Positions 22,268 to 35,300 of a stretch of DNA of 64,000 nucleotides are shown piece after piece. The notes under the pieces are model-generated. The model saw only the letters and a list, made by a program, of their open reading frames with translations, was not told where the DNA came from and ran no database searches. The translations under genes were made by a program, and so were the position numbers. Origin of the DNA: Prosopocoilus inquinatus (taxonomy: Eukaryota; Arthropoda; Insecta; Coleoptera; Lucanidae); contig CM069876.1 of assembly GCA_036172665.1 (NCBI GenBank), positions 45,663,001 through 45,727,000 on the forward strand. Direction: 5' to 3'. Within the stretch, counting starts at the first letter, position 1. Each line of letters opens with the position of its first letter.

Positions 22268-22800
22268 GATTTTTGTACATTATATCTGTGCGTTTTTCTT
22301 CTTCTCTGTTTTCTAAGTTTTGTAATTTCGGGCTGGGCAATGATCGTTTTAAACGAAATTAGCGTATGCAGATTATACACATGAAAAGTAAGGTTAGAAA
22401 GCACATGTGGGTGTTTTCTTTATCGTAATCTAGATGTCGCCCAAATCGCCGGAAAGAGAATTTGGAAATTATTCAATTCAATTATTTACTTCATGTTTTA
22501 TATTATGAAAAATGTGAATTCAAGAGACTCACGCTTTCAGTTTGTTATTGAATTTGCATGAATAATCGTATTTAATGACACTATCATTTAAAGTTGGCAA
22601 TAACAAGATTTCCTTGATTCAAACATCGTTTCGCATGAATTCAAATGTAAATATAATATACAGTAAATTTTAAAAGAATATTATTATCAATACTAAATTA
22701 AATTAAATTAATTAAATTATGCTATTCTGAAGCGCAACACTTTATTTTAATAATTCACTTCACAGTTGGTAGCATTGACAGTTATGCCGCCGCCATTGTT
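22268..22800 (-). pseudogene. Duplicated NOP16 exon-1 fragment and promoter
   Basis: The block is homologous to about 20535-21050. CGTTTTTCTTCTTCTCTG, then TTTTCTAAGTTTTGTAATTTCGGGC, corresponds to the NOP16 start region, but the start codon is lost (ATG changed to ATT on the minus strand) and the rest of exon 1 is missing. The intergenic part (TCTAGATGTCGCCCAAATCG, TGCTATTCTGAAGC, TTCACAGTTGGTAG, GCCGCCGCC) is preserved and ends about 75 nt before the SMC1-A start codon, so it now forms that gene's upstream region. Confidence 0.8.
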
Positions 22801-22871
22801 TACTGTTGTGTTTCTTGTTTGGTTTTGAAAGTAATATTTTCGTTAAAAAATAATAATAATTAAGTGTAAAA

Positions 22872-25800
22872 ATGCCGAGGCCCCGCCTAAAACACATCGA
22901 AGTAGAGAATTTCAAGTCGTACAGAGGTCGGCGCATCATCGGGCCCCTAAAACCTTTCAACGCTATAATCGGCCCCAATGGCTCAGGTAGGTACTCGTAC
23001 AGATTTATGCCGCTTGCAGAAAGTAGAGCTTATTCGACTGTGCATTGCAGGAAAATCGAATTTCATGGACGCCATATCGTTCGTCATGGGGGAGAAGACG
23101 ACCAGTTTGAGGGTTAAACGTTTAAGCGATTTGATTCACGGAGCTGCCATCAGCAAACCAGTATCTCGCAGGTAAATATTCTTTGCATGTATCTAAATAA
23201 TTACACTATTATATCATGCCAGATTTAGTTAGGATTCTTCAGGCATTGCCTTAATTGCGCATACCTTTTTTCGGTCCTCATACTGCCTAACATGTATTCA
23301 TTGGGCTTCTTACTGTGTAACCATACCTAAACCTGATCATGTGATAAAACTATTTTTTCTTTTACACTTTTCTGATTAAATGTACTTTCAGTGCTTCTGT
23401 GACTGCCGTGTTTATACTTGATGAAGATGAAGGCAAAGAAATTATATTTCAGCGATCTGTGCAAGGCGCTTCCTCAGAATACAGGGTTAACAACAGTGTA
23501 AGTTCAAACCTTCACCAGAATTATTTGTTTATCTGTATCATAAAAGACGTGTCTTATGGAGCATTCTTAATCAAGCCAGTTAAGAAGTGTTTAAGCGGAC
23601 ACGTACATTATTGAGCTCTGCAATCCTTCAAGTGAAGTTAGAGCGACATTTTTGCCTTATTAATTAATCTCATTGTTTTTTTTTTTTTTGTTGTAGGTGG
23701 TTTCTAATCACGAGTACATGTCCGAATTAGAGAAGCTGCGCATAAACGTCAAAGCCAAGAACTTCTTGGTGTTTCAAGGCGCAGTCGAATCAATCGCCAT
23801 GAAAAATCCCAAGGAAATGACCATACTCTTTGAGGAGATAAGCGGGTAATATCAACTGCAAACTCACGTTTTCGTGTAGACCGCCTACATAATTTTAAAT
23901 TTGTAGTTCGGGAGCTTTAAAAGAGGAATACGATCGCTTGAAACAACAAATGCAGAAGGCCCAGGAAGAAATCAACCTGGCCTATCAGAAGAAGAAGGGC
24001 ATCAACGCCGAGAGGAAGGAGGCCAGACTTGAAAAAGAAGAGGCCGATAAATATGCACGTTTAAAAGACGATTTGGTAAGCGGCGGTGATTACTAAAGTC
24101 TATTTGCGATGTACTTACTTTATTGCAGAATGACAAGTTAGTCGAGCACCAATTATTTAAATTGTTTCACAATGAGCGTGAAATGAAGAACCTGGAAGGC
24201 GATTTGAAGTCGAAACAAAGGGAAGTAGAGAAAATCGAGCGCAAAAAAGAGAAAGCCGAGGAGACTCTGAAAGAGAAGAAGAAAGAGCAGGGCCGCTACA
24301 GCCGCGAACTGGCGAAAATAGAGCAGGACATACGCGAAGTGGTCGGTTGATTCGTAACCCCCGTCGCATTTCAAGTTTTTTTTTTAATTTTGTGCTTGCA
24401 GGAGGTTGAAATATCCAAGAAGAAGCCGCAGTTCATTAAAGCGAAAGAACGCGTTTCCCACATGCAGAAGAAATTGGACGGGGCCATCAAGACGCTGGAG
24501 CAGGCAAGGAAAGCGAACGAGGCGCACATGAACGATATTCATAAATTAGAAGAAGAACTGGCGGAGGTGGAGCGCGCCAAAGATGATTATGAGACTGCGA
24601 TAGCTGGGGAATCACAGAGCCAGGGGAGAGACGTGCATTTGGAGGATGAGCAGGTGAGAGAGTACCATCGGCTGAAAGAAGAGGCTGCGAAGAGGTCTGC
24701 GAGATACATGCAAGAGCTAGATTCGGTGAACCGGGAACAGAAATCTGATCAAGATCGCTTGGATAACGTTTCGAGGTTACGCATTGAAGCCGAAAATAAA
24801 CACCGGCAGAAGGAGCATGAGAAAGAAGAGATGGAAAAGCGCATTGAAAAATTAGCTGAACACATTCGGTAAATAACAAAACGCCTTTTTGACCTTCAAA
24901 ATAAATAATTTATTCTTCCATGTGTAGTACAAGCGAGCAGGCTTTGATAGATCAACGTCAGTTAAGAGCTGACTTGCAGTCTGATGTTGGTTCATCAAAA
25001 GATCGTGTGCAGGAGATACAGAAGCAACTGGACGATGTTTTAGAGCAATTGGGGGATGCTAAAACTGACAAGCATGAAGATGCTCGCAGGAAAAAGAAAC
25101 AGGAAATTGTCGAGCGTTTCAAAAGTAATTATCCTGGTGTGGTAAGTGCTTGTAACCATCAATCAGGACTCCATATTCGAAGTTTTTTATTCTTTAAGTG
25201 ACTTTAAATTAACGTCTTGTGTGTTTCAGTATGATCGCATGATTAACATGTGTCAGCCAACGCACAAGCGTTACAATGTGGCTATCACTAAAGTCCTGGG
25301 TAAGTTCATGGAGGCCATTGTAGTTGACACGGAACACACAGCCCGTCAGTGCATTAAATACCTCAAAGAGCAGATGTTGGAGCCCGAAACCTTCCTGCCC
25401 ATTGATTATTTGCAATTGAAGCCGGTCAAGGAGAGGCTGAGGACCATTACGGAGCCTAAAGGCGTGAGGTTACTGTACGACATCCTGCAGTTTGAACCCC
25501 AGGCTATTGCAAGGGCTGTTATGTTCGCCACCAACAACGCCTTGGTCTGTGAGACGCCCGAAGATGCCATGAAGGTAGCTTATGAACTTGGAGGATCAAG
25601 ATATGACGTAATTATTTATGAAATCCAAAAGGTAGCAATTTTTTCTTTTCTATTTTGTATTATAGGCAGTGGCACTGGATGGAACTTATTATCAGAAGTC
25701 TGGAATTATTTCCGGGGGTAGTCTGGATTTGGCCCGGAAGGCCAAGCGTTGGGATGAGAAACACATGTCACAGTTGAAGGCTCAAAAGGTATATATTATA

Positions 25801-28519
25801 GATTTCGAAGAGGTTCCCACTTGATAGGGGCCTTATTCTCGATTAGAGGGAACTGCCGAAAAAAGGTGATGTCAAAATGACGTAATTCTCTTACGGTTTA
25901 TATTATTTTGTCGTTACTTTCTCTTACCGGATTGTTCCCTCATTCGAGAATAAGGTCCCAAGAAAGTCTGGGAAAAGTTTCATAATAAAGTCAGGGAATA
26001 CGTCTGCTTTAGTACAAAAATCAGTGAAAATAATTGAAGAAATGGAAATTTAATTTATTATTTCAATGTGTGCAGTGTTTTGTACGTCTAGGAAAAGTAT
26101 GAATTTATTTCCTTTTTAATTCTTAAAAACCTAATTGAAAAAATAAATTCTACCGCCTTTAGTATAGGCAACCACACATGCCGCTGAGTTCGCTGGCTTG
26201 CCTATACTAAGGCTGTTCATTGAAAAAGTCTAATGTTTTTATTTTTAGGCCAAACTGGCACGCACGTTATTAAAGTTAATTGCTCATAATTTTCAAAGGT
26301 TTATTGACAGCTTTCTCCGTTAATACACGTGAAAATTAAAAAAAAAGAATTACTAATTTTTGTGCATCGGTTATTTCTGTTCTGGAATCAATAAGAAATG
26401 GACGTAAAATCTTAATGAAAATAAAATGAGGGCCCTGTACCAACTATTTTTTTTTATTGCAATCTGTTATGCTTGTAGGAAAAGTTAACGGAAGAATTAA
26501 GGGATGCGATGAAGAAGTCGCGGAAAGAATCCGAACTCAACACGGTCGACTCTCAAATTCGGGGCCTTGAGACACGTCTGAAATACGCCAAAACCGACAT
26601 GGAAAGCACGGTAAGTAACAGAACACAAGGACATTCATCGCAATTATTAATTTAATTCGATCCACTTAGACCAAGCAGATTAAAGCTGTGGAAACGGAAC
26701 TCCTGAGACTCTCCAGCGAGATGACCCAGTACGGAGTAAGCCCCCTTTCGTTTACTTTTTAAATTTTCATTTAATCAATTTAATTTTTCAAGCCTAACAT
26801 TGCGGACATTGAGAAGACAATGCAAGTACGAGAGCAGCAGATCGAGGAAATCAAAATGAAGATGAACAGTGTCGAAGATGTCGTGTTCTCACGCTTCTGC
26901 CAGGAGATCGGGGTTCGCAACATCCGGCAGTACGAAGACAGAGAGCTGCGCACTCAGGAAGAGCGCAAGCAGAAACGGCTCGAATTCCAAAAGCAGATCA
27001 ACAGGATTTCCAGCAACTTGGAGTTCGAGCGCAGCCGAGACACACAAAGTACATAATTTTAAAATAAGTTTCTCATTCGCGTTTATTTACGATTTTAATT
27101 TGCAGATAATGTAAGTCGTTGGGAACGCACTGTGAACGATGAGGAAGAAAGACTTGAATCGTGCAAGAAACAGGAACAGAAGCAGAGGGATGAGATTGAT
27201 AAGGACCTGCGACAGATCGATCAGCTTAAAGCGGAGCGTTTGACAAAGAAGCAAGAGTGCGATAACATGGAGGATGACGTGGGCAAGGCACGACGTGAAG
27301 TTGGTTCCATTGCAAAGGATGTGCAGGCCGCTCAGAAACAAGTCGTTTCGTTAGAAGGGAAGATTGAAAGTAAGAAGAGTGAGCGACACGCGATTTTGAT
27401 GCAGTGCAAGGTAAAACTGACATTTAAATTATCAACAAAACGATCAGGTCAGATATTCTAGATGGATGACATAGCCATACCCATGTTAGTTGGCAATATG
27501 GAAGACATAGTGCAGGCAGATCCTTCACAATCATCATCATCAGTGGGAGACACCAGCAGTACTACACAACAATACGAAAGAGAAGCCAGGTAATTACCAT
27601 AATTAATTAAATCCCTCCCATGACGTTTACTTCACAAATTCATAATTTCTAGAATACAAATAGATTACAACATGCTGTCCGATAACTTTAAAGACCTGGA
27701 AGAGAAAGACGAAGTCAAGAAAACTGCCGACAAATTACTGAAATCAATACAATCTCTTCAAGACACGCTCACGAAAATCCAAGCTCCAAACATGAAGGTG
27801 AGCTATTCTTATTTATTTTAATCACAGAAGACTGCCTCATTAATAGAGACTTGTGTTTTCAGGCGTTACAAAAATTCGAACTGGCCCAAGGCAAGCTTCA
27901 ATCCACCAACAAGGAGTTCGAGTCTCTCTGTAAGCAAAACAAGAAAGCCAAGGCTGCCTTCGAGCGCATCAAACAACAGAGATACGAGCGTTTCACTCGT
28001 TGCTTCGATCACGTCTCCAATGAGATCGATAACATTTATAAATCTCTGGCTCAGAATCAGTCTGCGCAGGCGTTTCTGGGGGCTGAGAATCCCGAAGAGC
28101 CTTACTTGGATGGCATCAATTATAACTGCGTGGCCCCCGGGAAAAGATTTCAACCGATGTCGAACTTGTCCGGTGGTGAGAAGACGGTGGCTGCGTTGGC
28201 CTTGCTCTTTGCCATACACAGCTATCAGCCTGCGCCCTTTTTCGTTCTTGATGAGGTTGACGCGGCCCTGGATAACACCAACATAGGAAAAGTGGCCAAG
28301 TATATTACGGAGAAAACTGAGTCGCTGCAGACTATTGTTATCTCCCTGAAGGAGGAATTTTATTCGCATGCGGATGCCCTCATTGGAATTTGTCCACAGG
28401 TAATAAAGAAAGCGGAATAATTTGTGGGGGGGATTTTAAATTGCTTTTGGTTTCAGCCTGCCGAGTGCTTGGTGAGCCAGGTTTTAACTTTTGACCTTAC
28501 GAAGTATCCATATTCTTAA
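22872..28519 (+). CDS. SMC1: SMC1 cohesin ATPase, copy A
   Basis: A core subunit of the cohesin ring, which pairs with SMC3 at the hinge and bridges to kleisin through its ATPase heads. I assembled 18 exons: 22872-22986, 23051-23171, 23392-23497, 23697-23845, 23907-24075, 24129-24341, 24402-24868, 24928-25141, 25230-25607, 25666-25788, 26479-26610, 26670-26735, 26793-27048, 27106-27410, 27462-27589, 27653-27797, 27863-28399 and 28457-28519. They total 3687 nt, 1228 aa (human SMC1A is 1233). Walker A is [14 protein letters not shown], split by intron 1. A coiled coil precedes the hinge (exons 9-10, [18 protein letters not shown]), and the head ends with LSGGEKT, Walker [12 protein letters not shown] and the conserved [10 protein letters not shown] tail. 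Reading through the last donor would give a short false end (VIKKAE), so the final exon was added. Copy B follows in tandem. Confidence 0.95.
25827..25959. mobile_element. MITE-like inverted repeat in SMC1-A intron 10
   Basis: The ends GGGGCCTTATTCTCGA and TCGAGAATAAGGTCCC are near-perfect inverted repeats enclosing about 100 nt, with a second matching pair (GAGGGAAC and GTTCCCTC). A related left end (GGGGCCGTATTCTC) occurs in the duplicate at about 21857. No target-site duplication could be confirmed. Confidence 0.65.
26164..26340. repeat. TAGGCAACC hairpin satellite monomer in SMC1-A intron 10
   Basis: TAGGCAACC pairs with GGCTTGCCTA about 30 nt later, forming a potential hairpin followed by TACTAAGG. 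After it come TTCATTGAAAAAG, TTTTTAGGCCAAACTGGCACG, TTTTCAAAGG and TTAATACACGTGAAAATT. The same string of landmarks makes up the monomers of the 42.66-45.22 kb array, so this is a solitary monomer of that family. A second copy is at 22084-22260. Confidence 0.75.
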
Positions 28520-29332
28520 GCTATTTAATGTACCTTTTTTTTTTGGTATCTAGTAATTAGGTTAAAACGATTAGGAATCAAAGTACAACAGTCAAAATTG
28601 ATTTATGTTTTTCTATTACTAAAAAAAATATTGTTTTTGGGATTTTCTTTTCAATAAATATTTTTAATTCTTTTGTCCGTTTTTTCTTTCTTTTGCTTAT
28701 GTTAAAAATACACACGTTTTTAGATTATCAAATCGTTACACTGTTTTGAAAATCCCGCGTATAAATATTGAGGGGGAAGGCATCGCTGATTGGTTACTCC
28801 ATTTCCGTACGCTAGAAGTCATGTGCAATTTAAAATCTCGCGGCACAAACCTATCTGCGCTTCAATAAATCACTATCGTAAAATAGTCCTTCTACATTTT
28901 AAACAATAATTAAAAAAATAACTTTATTTAATCTTCGAATAATTACCCGCGATAGCAAACGGTTTGAATTTCTCCTGTTAAAGACTGGCGCCATCTGTTA
29001 GCTTCTAAATGAATTCGAACACCCGCCCCTTTTTTCCTTTAAATTCAAATTAATTTCCGGGAACATTCCGTTTACAGGCGTTTAACAGTTTGAATCGACG
29101 ACAAAATAATTCAAGTTGTTTTAATTTATTTATTTCCAGGCGGCATTCCAGGCAATTCTTCGCGAAATTCGAAAAATAATGTCTTAAGGGGGCGTGGTGG
29201 GGATAAAACAATAAAAGAACGCTGAACGTTTGCCGTTATTTTTAACCGACGCCGCGGTCGATGTTTTTTCCTTCGTTTAATTAATTCATTAATTGCGAAC
29301 AACAATTATCATCAACAAATAGACGCAAAAAA
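28520..29332. other. Spacer between the two SMC1 genes
   Basis: The SMC1-A 3' UTR (AATAAA near 28654) is followed by the presumed promoter of SMC1-B. AGACTGGCGCCATCTG at 28982 resembles the AGATGGCGC core of CTCF-type sites read on the minus strand (inference). No coding exon is evident. Unlike the upstream flank of SMC1-A, no copy of the NOP16-side promoter was recognised here. Confidence 0.4.
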
Positions 29333-32300
29333 ATGTCGGCGGTACGCGTGAAACGCATAGCGATCGACAATTTCAAATCGTTCAAAGGATTGAATGTTGT
29401 GGAGAAATTCAAAGACTTGACCGCCGTAATTGGACCTAATGGATCAGGTGAGCCGCACAAGCTCTCTTGTTGTTGTTGTCGTCATTGTTTATTGTTACCA
29501 TCGAATTTAAATGTTGTTGCAGGAAAATCGAATTTCATGGATGCCATCTGCTTTGCCGTCGGTGAAAAATCGAGCGGCTTACGGATGAGTAGGTTGGCGG
29601 ACCTCGTACACGGATCTGTTGTAAAACAACCGATTTCTCGCAAGTAAGTACAATTTAGCTAATCGTTAGGTAATAGGAGTAGTTAAATTATAATTACGCG
29701 ACCAAAATCAGTCGTGTAGGGTAGAAGTGTTAGATATTGATTTTAAAAGTTCAAATTTGGCGCTCAAAATACCGCCGCAGAGGAGTGCGGTTCAAATAAA
29801 GTAGCCAGCATACATGACGCGCGCCACCGACGCTCATAAGTATAACTAACTTATAACAATCACATGATTAGTAACAAAAAGTGTGATTTTTCTTTATTTT
29901 TCTTCAGAAAGGTTAGTGTAATGTTCACCAAGATAACAGTTGAATGGGGGGGAGGGGGTTGACAATGGGCGCGTTCAGCGGCTGAGTTCAGCGATGATTG
30001 GCTCACATGAAGGTAATAGCCAATCATAAACGACTGCTGAGTAAGCAACGCATCCGCTGAACGCGCTCAATCTTTTTTCGTGGTTTTCGTGGATTTCTGA
30101 ATATTGTAACGTTCAGAAATTTGAAATCAACCAATCACGAATAGGGTCCCGGACGCCGGAGGTGTGGAAACCTAGCATAACTTTAATCTCCTGTTAGTAA
30201 TAATTACGAAATTAATTATGGGAAAAAATTGAAGATTAAAGTTAAACTATTGTATGACCGATGAGTCTGATGACAGAAAATGTCCGTTAGTCGATGTTAC
30301 CACAGAATTCTGTGGTGTTGCGGTGTTGCCGTTTTATGTGTTGCCAACTGTACGAGTACGAACTTTCGGCATGAAATGGAACTATAATAAGGGAAAATTA
30401 TTATAGTTTTTCTTTGTACCTTTTATTTATTGTTAAGTGTGGCTGGCGATTTTTAAGATCATTCTAATACCATGCGATCATCGGAATTTATAATTAGAGC
30501 AGTCAGTGATATTTTCCAAAAAGTTGGCAACAGGCTTACAGTTTGAAATTAAAAAAAAATTAAATATCAGAATTGTGACATTTTTTTTTAATGATTGATA
30601 ATAAATGGATTTGTCTTGTGGAGCCCCCGCTAATATTCTAAAAATGATTCAAACCGGCATCCATACAAAATAAAATAACAAAATAAAGATTGTATAAAGC
30701 ACGAACATAACCTCAAATATGAGAACTGTCAACGCATCATTTATTTCTCATTGTACCCAACCACAGAGCATAAAATAGCACCAATCACAGCTAATCCTCT
30801 AATTATGAATTCCATTGATCACCCGGTATAATCCCCGTGGAACGGAAGTACACCACTTTTACCGCTGTTCAAAAAATTGAAACGCAAAGTCGACTCAAAG
30901 AGAAAATATACAACGTGATCAGTAGTGACTGTCCATGCCTCTATTTTAATTTACGGATATTATGTGACCAGATTATGTATTTCGGGTGTCGTTTTCTCTT
31001 GTTTTTTGTTCATTTCATGTTCTTCATTTCTCTTTTTGTTCTTTTTTTTTTAAAGAATTGATGTTTTGCATTTTATTCATTCGTTTGTTTTAGTTTGTTC
31101 TTTTGTTTCCTGTCAGTTTCATGTCTTGCAAAAGTTTTCGCCCGGAAATTCGCCGTTTTTTCATTTGTTTTTTGTCTGTCCCTTCTTCTGTCTCTGTTTC
31201 TGTTTTTTCTGTTTCTGGCATTCTTCTCTCGAATTGGTTTTCGCATTTTATTCGCTCCTCCAGTTCTCTTTTGTTTCCTACGAGTTTATTTTTATTTGCA
31301 AAGACGTTCGTCGTCGGTTTTCATTTTTTCTTGTCCATTTTTTAAATTCGTTTTTCTCTTTTGTTTATTTTTACAATATCAAATTGAATTTGCACATTTT
31401 TTTATGGTTGTCTTTTGTTTTCTACTCTTTTTTTTTTAAAGTTTTGTCTGGAGATTCATTTGTTTTTTTGGTTCATCTCAGTCTTAATTTATATTCAACT
31501 CTCGTTTTTCTCTTTTGTTTATTTTTGTCTTATTGATTTTTCACGTTTTCTACGTTTTTTTTCTTTTTTTTAGTTTCCGTCTGAAAATTCATTTGTTTTT
31601 TTGTTTATCTTGGGACGGATTTCATAATCGAACCACAGGAGATTTTAAAATAAAGGTCACCATCTGATGTATAAATAACTACATTTTGGCATCTTTTTGG
31701 ACATATGACTGTGACTTTCATTTTAAAGTCTCCTTTAGTTCGATTATGAAATCGGGCCTAAGTCTTAATTTTCTTTTGTTTTTTCCGTTCTTTATGCTTT
31801 TGTACACTGTGGAATTCTCTTTTGCTCTTCTTATCGATTGACTGCTCATTTCATTAGCGCTTTTTCGTAGTTCATCGTTTTTCATTATTTTTTTTTGTGT
31901 CCGTCACAGTTGTGATCTTCGTTTGTTTCATGCATTGTATTTCGTCGTTCTTCGTTTCTTTTTTTCGTTTTTTTTATTTTATCGTATTGCAGTTCATTGA
32001 ATTACAGTTTATCGTTTTTCATTTATTTTGTGTCAATCACAGTTGTTATCTTCTTTTGTTTTATGCACTATTGCACTGTATTTCGTCGTTCGTTTTCTTT
32101 TTCGTTTTTTTTTATTGTATTATAGTTCATTGTATTATAGTTCATCGTTCTTCATTTGTTTTGTGTCCGTCACAGTTGTGATCTTCTTTTGTTTTATGCA
32201 CTGTATTTCGACGTTCGTTTCTTTTTTCGTTTTTTTATTGTATTATCGTTCATTGTATTGTAGTTCATCGTTTTTCATTTGTTTTGAGTCAATCACAGTA

Positions 32301-35300
32301 TTTCGTCGTACGTTTCTTTTTTCAAAAAATTTTGTGCAAATCGTTCTTGATTGCAGTCGCTATTTTATCTGTTCCTTTTTTCGTTTTTTCTTATTGTATT
32401 GTTGACTTTTTTATATTTTACAGTTTGCCTTATTGATTCGTTTGGAGAACTTGGTGTTGTCGATCTTCTGTTGTTTTTGTTTCTCGCTTCACGCCTTGTA
32501 TTTTGTTGCTGTTTCTTTAATTTATCTTTTGTTTCTGTTTTTTTTTTCTTATTATTCGTATATCTTTCTCTTTCGGTTCCTTTCTGCTTTACGAGCTTAC
32601 GGGACACATATTAACTCCCTCTTAAATTGACAGACTTTCTTTTAGTTTAAATTCCAATTAAAAAAAAAAAACTCGACAGTTCATTTGTGTCGAGTAAAGA
32701 TAAAATAAGTGCAGTTTACTTGATTTATTTACTCTTATGTCGAAGTGAAGTATTTAAATTTTTTCTGTATATTACTTCGTGCATCTTGAACTGAAGAAAT
32801 CTGAGAAATCAATAATCTGTCGGTAATTGTATATGAGCCGGGGGAAAGCAAGGTTAACTCTCGAAAAACACTGCGTAATTTCGACGGAAAAACTCAAAGC
32901 TTTGGCGCCCAACACGGAGTGTCGGTTAATAAAGCAGCAATAAATTTGGCGCCCAACTTGAAAGCGTCTTACTAACACATTAGTAACTGCATTATCGCCG
33001 CCAAACTGCTTGTCGTTTACAAACTGATTTTAATTTGTTTACCCAAACAAACAAAATATGGTATGTAAGGTATTAAAATATTATTATTAATATGATTTGG
33101 CTGTTTATTACACCGTTTATTCAGAAAACTAGGATTATTTAAATCATGTCTAGTGTTATGTAATTATGTATTACAGAAATAATCACTTCAGAAAGTACGA
33201 TATTGTTAATTTAGTTTCAGTTTAAACAACGAGAGCGACAGAATATTATCATCATCAACAAACTCAGCTAGACATTGCATGGTTGCAACTTTATTTCATA
33301 TATGAGAGATCACAGCACAGGGGTGTAATAGGTAGAATACGGTCCTGAATACCTTCCTTTTCTACAATAATTTTCGTATAGCAATAGCTAGCTATCACAC
33401 TCATACCTACTACTTTGCGTAGCAATCCTGAAGTATCCGTTAGGCTAGCTATCACATACCTACCTACTGTGATTTCCTTTCATTAATACTTTCTTCACGA
33501 TCCCTATTGTTTATAAATATGATCTCTATTCGTTCCTCCACCTTAGTGCTTCCGTGACAATTACTTTTGAAAACGTCGAAACCTCAGAAGAGTTAGTATT
33601 CCAGCGTTCGATTCGAGGCAACTCTTCTGAGTACAAGTTCAATGACGAGGTAAGTCTCGGTGCTAATATTATCTTCTGCCTAAATATAAATATTTAATGA
33701 TTTCATTCATTTGGTATAAGGTGGTTAGCCACGGTGAATACGTGAAACAGTTGGAAACGATCGGAATAATGACGGGGGCAGGCAATTGCTTTGTGTTTCA
33801 AGGCGCTGTCGAATCGATTGCTATGAAACACCCCAAGGACATGACGAAGATGTTTGAGGAAGTCAGCGGGTGAGAGAATCAGGAGGGTAAGGGGGAAGAA
33901 GCAGATAATCATCGCTCTTCTTCATCTTGCAGTTCTGCAGAATTAAAGGAGCAGTATAACAGATTGAAGGCGCAAGTTGAGGAAGGGCAACAGAAACTAA
34001 GCGTGACACTCCGAAGGAAAAGGCATTTGATATCGGAGTGTGCGGAAGCCCATAAGCAAGGAAAGGCCGCCCAACAGTACCTACAAGATTTAAACGACTT
34101 GGTACCTTTCGTTACGCACTGACTTTTTCTTTACTGAACGCACTCAACGATTCTGTTTTAGAATAAAACGTTAACGACACGCTGCCTCTTCAAATTATTC
34201 CACAACGAACGCCAAATTAAGAAGCTCGAGGGTAGTTTGAGGTCGCAGCGAGACGAGCTTGAGAAACTCGAGTCGGGGGAAGTCGCAAAGGCCGAGGAAG
34301 ACCTGAGAAGCGCAAAGAAAGATTTGGGAAAGCACGATCGGGATTTGGCGAAGACAGAACAAGACATTCGAGAAGCTGTAAGTTAAAAAGAAGAAAATTA
34401 GTTATGATTGTTAATCGTTTTCATCAAGTTCCTGCGCGTGAGAATTGCAGAAAGGATATCAAACAAATAAGACGATACTTTAATAATAATAATAATAGTA
34501 ATCGTATTTATTGGTCCAGAAGCAGTACATACAACTTGGACAGGTCATACTTATGCATAATACTAGAGAGAAATGAGCTAAAATTAATTTTTATTACTTG
34601 GACGTCTTGCAAACAGGATTGTTTGCTTTTTTAAAAGCGAATGAATAACGAAATAATGTTAACAGGAGGTGGAACTCGGAAGGAAGAAATCTCAGCTGGT
34701 GAAAGCCAAAGAAGAGGTCTCCCACATCCAAAAGAAACTGGAGGGTGCTCTGAAAACTCTGGAAAGCGCCAGGAAAGCAGATGAGGCGCAAGCCGAAAGT
34801 ATTCGTAAATTGGAAGAGGAGTTAGCCGAGGCGAACCGAGTCAGACAAGAATACGAGGCTGAAATTCTAGAGGAATCGCAGAGTCAGGGTGTGCAGATCG
34901 AAGAGCAAGACGTTCATGAGTACGGCCGGTTGAAAAGTGAGGTTGCCAAGAGGACAGCCCGGATAATGCAAGAGCTGGAGTCGATTAACCGAGTGATTCG
35001 ATCCGAACAGGATCGGTTGGATAACGTGGATAGATTAATTGCCGAGTCTCAGGATAAATTCAACCAAAAAGAGCAGGAAGAAAAGGAATTGCAAAGAAGG
35101 GTTACCACCTTGTCGCAAGTAATCCAGTCAGTACTCCAATTACCAATTACTTCGTGCGGTTTTGAAAATTCATTTTCGTTTTTAGGGCAAGCGAAGAAAC
35201 CCTAGCCGACAAACACAAGCAACGCACAGAGTTACAATCGGGGGTGGTGGCTTCGAGAGAGCGCCTCGAAAACATGCAGGCACAACTGGAAACCGTCATG

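Noticed and set aside
28400..28420. SMC1-A ending by read-through of the exon 17 donor (VIKKAE)
   Set aside because: A proper GT-AG intron leads to an exon encoding the conserved [10 protein letters not shown] tail.
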